A stretch of DNA of 64,000 bases from Candidatus Methylomicrobium oryzae. Lineage in GTDB: Bacteria; Pseudomonadota; Gammaproteobacteria; Methylococcales; Methylomonadaceae. The notes beneath the pieces were generated by a model. That model made no database searches. It worked only from the letters and a program-made list of their open reading frames with translations, and was not told the DNA's origin. Where the stretch lies: NCBI RefSeq assembly GCF_016745425.1, contig NZ_JAERVK010000002.1, positions 62,001 to 126,000 of the forward strand. The letters run 5' to 3'. Made by a program: the position numbers and the translations under genes. Shown piece after piece: positions 61,712-64,000 of the stretch; positions within the stretch are counted from its first letter, which is position 1; every line of letters begins with the position of its first letter.

Positions 61712-62688
61712 TTCATCTAGTCTGGCCCTGGCTTATCCTCATGCTGCCGCTGCCCTGGCTGATCCGCCGGCTATTGCCGCCGCTGCTGCCGGCCGAACAG
61801 GCGGCGATGAAAGTACCGTTTCTGGAGGATTTTGCCGACGGCGGAACGCGGGCCGTTTCGCGGCCCCGGCAATGGCCGCTGCGTTTGGCGGCTCTGGCCT
61901 GGCTGTTGCTGGTGGCCGCCGGCATGCGCCCTCAGTGGCTCGGCGACCCGATCGAACAGACGGTCAGCGGGCGCGACCTGATGCTGGCGATCGATTTGTC
62001 CGGCAGTATGGAAGAACAGGATTTCGTGATCAACAAGCAGCAGGTGGACCGGCTGACCGCGGCCAAATGGGTAGCGGGCGATTTTATCGAACGGCGGGTG
62101 GGCGACCGGATGGGCCTGATCCTGTTCGGCACGCAGGCTTACCTGCAGACGCCGCTGACCTTTGACCGCAAGACGGTCAAGACTTTGCTGCAGGAGTCTT
62201 TCATCAACATGGCGGGCGAAAATACCGCGATCGGTGATGCGATCGGCCTCGCGATCAAGCGCCTGAAAAATCAACCCGCAAACAGCCGGGTCCTGATCTT
62301 GATGACCGACGGGGCGAATACCGCGGGCGAAGTGTCGCCGTTGAAAGCGGCGGAGCTGGCGGCCGAGCATCACTTGAAAATCTATACGATCGGGATCGGC
62401 GCGGATGAAATGATCGTGCGCAGCCTGTTCGGCGCCCGCAAGGTCAACCCGTCGCGAGACCTCGACGAGAAAACCCTGCTCGACATTGCGCAGAAGACCG
62501 GCGGCCGCTATTTCAGGGCCCGCAATACCCGGGAATTGGACAATATCTACCTGTTGCTGGACAAATTGGAGCCGATCAACAAAGACAGCCAGTTTTTCCG
62601 GCCTCGTCGCGAACTGTTCTATTGGCCTTTGGGTCTCGCGCTGGTGCTGGCCGGGGCGATCGGTCTGTCGCGCTTGAGAGGATCATGA
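61708..62688 (+). CDS. VWA-domain membrane protein (BatA-like)
   Basis: The 326-residue protein has N-terminal helices (about 4-20 and 55-72). A von Willebrand A domain has the MIDAS metal motif in LAIDLSGSMEEQDF and VLILMTDGANTAGE, and a C-terminal helix follows (about 303-322). In the Bacteroides aerotolerance operon this protein is BatA. It overlaps both neighbours by 4 bp (ATGA), so the genes are translationally coupled. The likely role is stress or envelope maintenance together with MoxR. Confidence 0.92.
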   Translation: MIHLVWPWLILMLPLPWLIRRLLPPLLPAEQAAMKVPFLEDFADGGTRAVSRPRQWPLRLAALAWLLLVAAGMRPQWLGDPIEQTVSGRDLMLAIDLSGSMEEQDFVINKQQVDRLTAAKWVAGDFIERRVGDRMGLILFGTQAYLQTPLTFDRKTVKTLLQESFINMAGENTAIGDAIGLAIKRLKNQPANSRVLILMTDGANTAGEVSPLKAAELAAEHHLKIYTIGIGADEMIVRSLFGARKVNPSRDLDEKTLLDIAQKTGGRYFRARNTRELDNIYLLLDKLEPINKDSQFFRPRRELFYWPLGLALVLAGAIGLSRLRGS

Positions 62689-64000
62689 ATTTGAGCGAAT
62701 TTCATTTTATCCGGCCTTACTGGCTATTAGCATTGGTTCCGGCGGCGTTGATTGTGTTCTTGCTGCTGCGGAACAAGCTCAGCCGGAGCAACTGGGAGGC
62801 GGTCTGCGATGCAGCGCTGTTGCCCTATCTTCTGCAGGAGAAAGCGGCGAATGCGAGCCGGAAGTCTCTGGCGTCGGGAGCCCTGCTGACTCTCCTGGCG
62901 ATTGTCGCGCTGGCGGGACCGACGGTTCAGCGTCTGCCGTCGCCGGTGTTCAGAAACGATTCGGCTCTGGTGATCGCGCTGGATCTGTCGCGTTCGATGG
63001 ATGCGGAAGACGTCAAGCCGAGCCGCCTGATCCGAGCCCGCTACAAGATCGCCGACTTGCTGCAGCGGCGCAAGGACGGCCAGACCGCGCTGCTGGTGTT
63101 CGCGGGCGATGCGTTCACGGTCACGCCGCTGACCGACGATACCGAAACGATTGCGAGTCAGCTGGAGGCCCTGACCACCGATATCATGCCGGCGCAGGGC
63201 AGTCAGGCGGAGTCAGCGCTGAATCTGGCCGTACGGCTGCTGCAGCAGGCCGGCCTGGCCAAAGGCGAGATTCTGTTGATCACCGATGGAGTCGAGCCCG
63301 ATTCCGCGCTGAAGGCGGCGAAAGAACTGGGCAGTTATCGTTTATCGGTGCTCGGCGTGGGCACACCCGAAGGCGCGCCGATCGCCCTGCCGAAAGGCGG
63401 TTTTTTAAAGAACGAACAGGGCGCGATCGTGGTGCCGAAACTGCATCCGGACGCCCTTGCCGCCTTGGCCGGCGTAGGCGGCGGCGTTTACCAAACCCTG
63501 ACGGCGGATGATAGCGATATCGAAAGCGTGCTGGCGAAACTCAATACGGCCGTTCCCGATGCCCAGGGACATGGCGGTAACCGGCTGCTGATTGACCTGT
63601 GGGACGATCTCGGCCCGTGGATCGTGCTCGCCCTGCTGCCGTTGGCCGCGTTTTCGTTTCGGAGAGGTTTGTTGTGTCTGACGTTCGCCATCTTGCTGCC
63701 GTTGCCGGAGAACAGTTATGCGCTGGACTGGCAGGATTTGTGGCAGACCCGGGACCAGCAGGCCGCGACAGCGTTTGCAGCGCAGCAATACGATCGCGCG
63801 GTCGAATTGTTCGAAAACCCGGACTGGAAGGCGGCCGCGCAATACCGTTCGGCCAAACCGCTGGACGGCGAGTTGCCGATGCCGAACAGCGCAACCGGTT
63901 TTTACAATCAGGGCAATGTGCTCGCGAAATCGGGACGCTTCGAGGAAGCGCTCGCCGCCTATGATAAATCGTTGGCGATCGATCCGGACAATAAAGACGC
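62685..64000 (+). CDS. VWA and TPR membrane protein (BatB/BatC-like), cut by the window end
   Basis: The open frame runs from the ATG at 62685 to the last base (about 438 codons seen). Two N-terminal helices flank a short loop (about 10-28 and 66-82). The VWA domain (about 95-280) has the MIDAS motif IALDLSRSMDAEDVKPSR and ILLITDGVEPDS. Two helices follow near 305-345, then TPR-like repeats (AATAFAAQQYDRAVELFENP and GFYNQGNVLAKSGRFEEALA). VWA plus TPR in one chain is a BatB-BatC fusion as found in many Proteobacteria. The 3' end is outside the window. Confidence 0.88.
   Translation, partial: MNLSEFHFIRPYWLLALVPAALIVFLLLRNKLSRSNWEAVCDAALLPYLLQEKAANASRKSLASGALLTLLAIVALAGPTVQRLPSPVFRNDSALVIALDLSRSMDAEDVKPSRLIRARYKIADLLQRRKDGQTALLVFAGDAFTVTPLTDDTETIASQLEALTTDIMPAQGSQAESALNLAVRLLQQAGLAKGEILLITDGVEPDSALKAAKELGSYRLSVLGVGTPEGAPIALPKGGFLKNEQGAIVVPKLHPDALAALAGVGGGVYQTLTADDSDIESVLAKLNTAVPDAQGHGGNRLLIDLWDDLGPWIVLALLPLAAFSFRRGLLCLTFAILLPLPENSYALDWQDLWQTRDQQAATAFAAQQYDRAVELFENPDWKAAAQYRSAKPLDGELPMPNSATGFYNQGNVLAKSGRFEEALAAYDKSLAIDPDNKD

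Overview
The window looks like chromosome from a gammaproteobacterial methanotroph (order Methylococcales). The evidence is a gammaproteobacterial housekeeping gene order (aroQ-accB-accC-prmA ... dusB-fis-purH-purD), a diheme cytochrome c4, a two-subunit pyruvate carboxylase, and a broken copy of fhcA, which encodes a subunit of the tetrahydromethanopterin-linked formyltransferase/hydrolase complex. I cannot assign a genus. Gene density is high. The gaps are rich in short palindromic or MITE-like repeats, and I saw no tRNA, rRNA, CRISPR array or prophage.

Region by region. 0-1.1 kb: an SRPBCC protein between two copies of a dispersed repeat, then the 3' end (domains V and VI) of a degraded group II intron next to purD. 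1.1-11.6 kb, minus strand: purD, purH, fis, dusB, a Cys-rich membrane/metal-finger pair, rlmI, a DUF3426 protein, prmA, accC, accB, aroQ (listed left to right, so transcribed in reverse). 11.7-12.5 kb: remnants of two unrelated transposases. 12.6-15.7 kb: an AT-rich cassette of a GT2 glycosyltransferase, an ArnE-like small transporter and a GT-C-type membrane protein with TPRs. This is probably an acquired system that decorates a surface glycan through a lipid-linked sugar. 15.9-18.9 kb: thiol redox genes (tlpA-like, dsbD with a duplicated N-terminal domain) and cutA. 19-26.8 kb: fxsA, uvrD, an M48 lipoprotein protease and the lysine/diaminopimelate genes dapC, dapD, an arsC-like reductase and dapE.

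27-38.9 kb is mixed: a GH17-type membrane protein, a GIY-YIG/T5orf172 gene between palindromes, a stand-alone AAA ATPase, a fructosamine-kinase-like protein, cytochrome c4, a Nudix hydrolase, and a SulP anion transporter with an NhaR-type LysR regulator. 39-45 kb: pyruvate carboxylase subunits A and B, the tRNA threonylcarbamoyladenosine gene sua5, and bioA. 45.2-52.9 kb is a metal-homeostasis island. It holds a divergent CDF exporter/RcnR-type repressor pair (dmeF/dmeR) with a palindromic operator. It also holds a zinc-starvation regulon: zur, a ZnuD-like TonB receptor and two COG0523 GTPases, with three sequences closely matching the Zur box. Between the two GTPases the operon is eroded: a ZIP transporter start is fused out of frame to the end of a DUF1826 gene, and fhcA is cut to 155 codons. 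53-59 kb: two short-chain dehydrogenases, a J-domain coiled-coil protein, small Cys-rich and DUF4124 proteins, and a POT peptide transporter. 59.3-64 kb: a MoxR/DUF58/DUF4381/VWA/VWA-TPR (Bat-type) operon cut by the window end.

The most interesting material is the Zur-controlled island with its fhcA fragment, the glycosylation cassette, the group II intron remnant, and several repeat families that bracket or separate genes.
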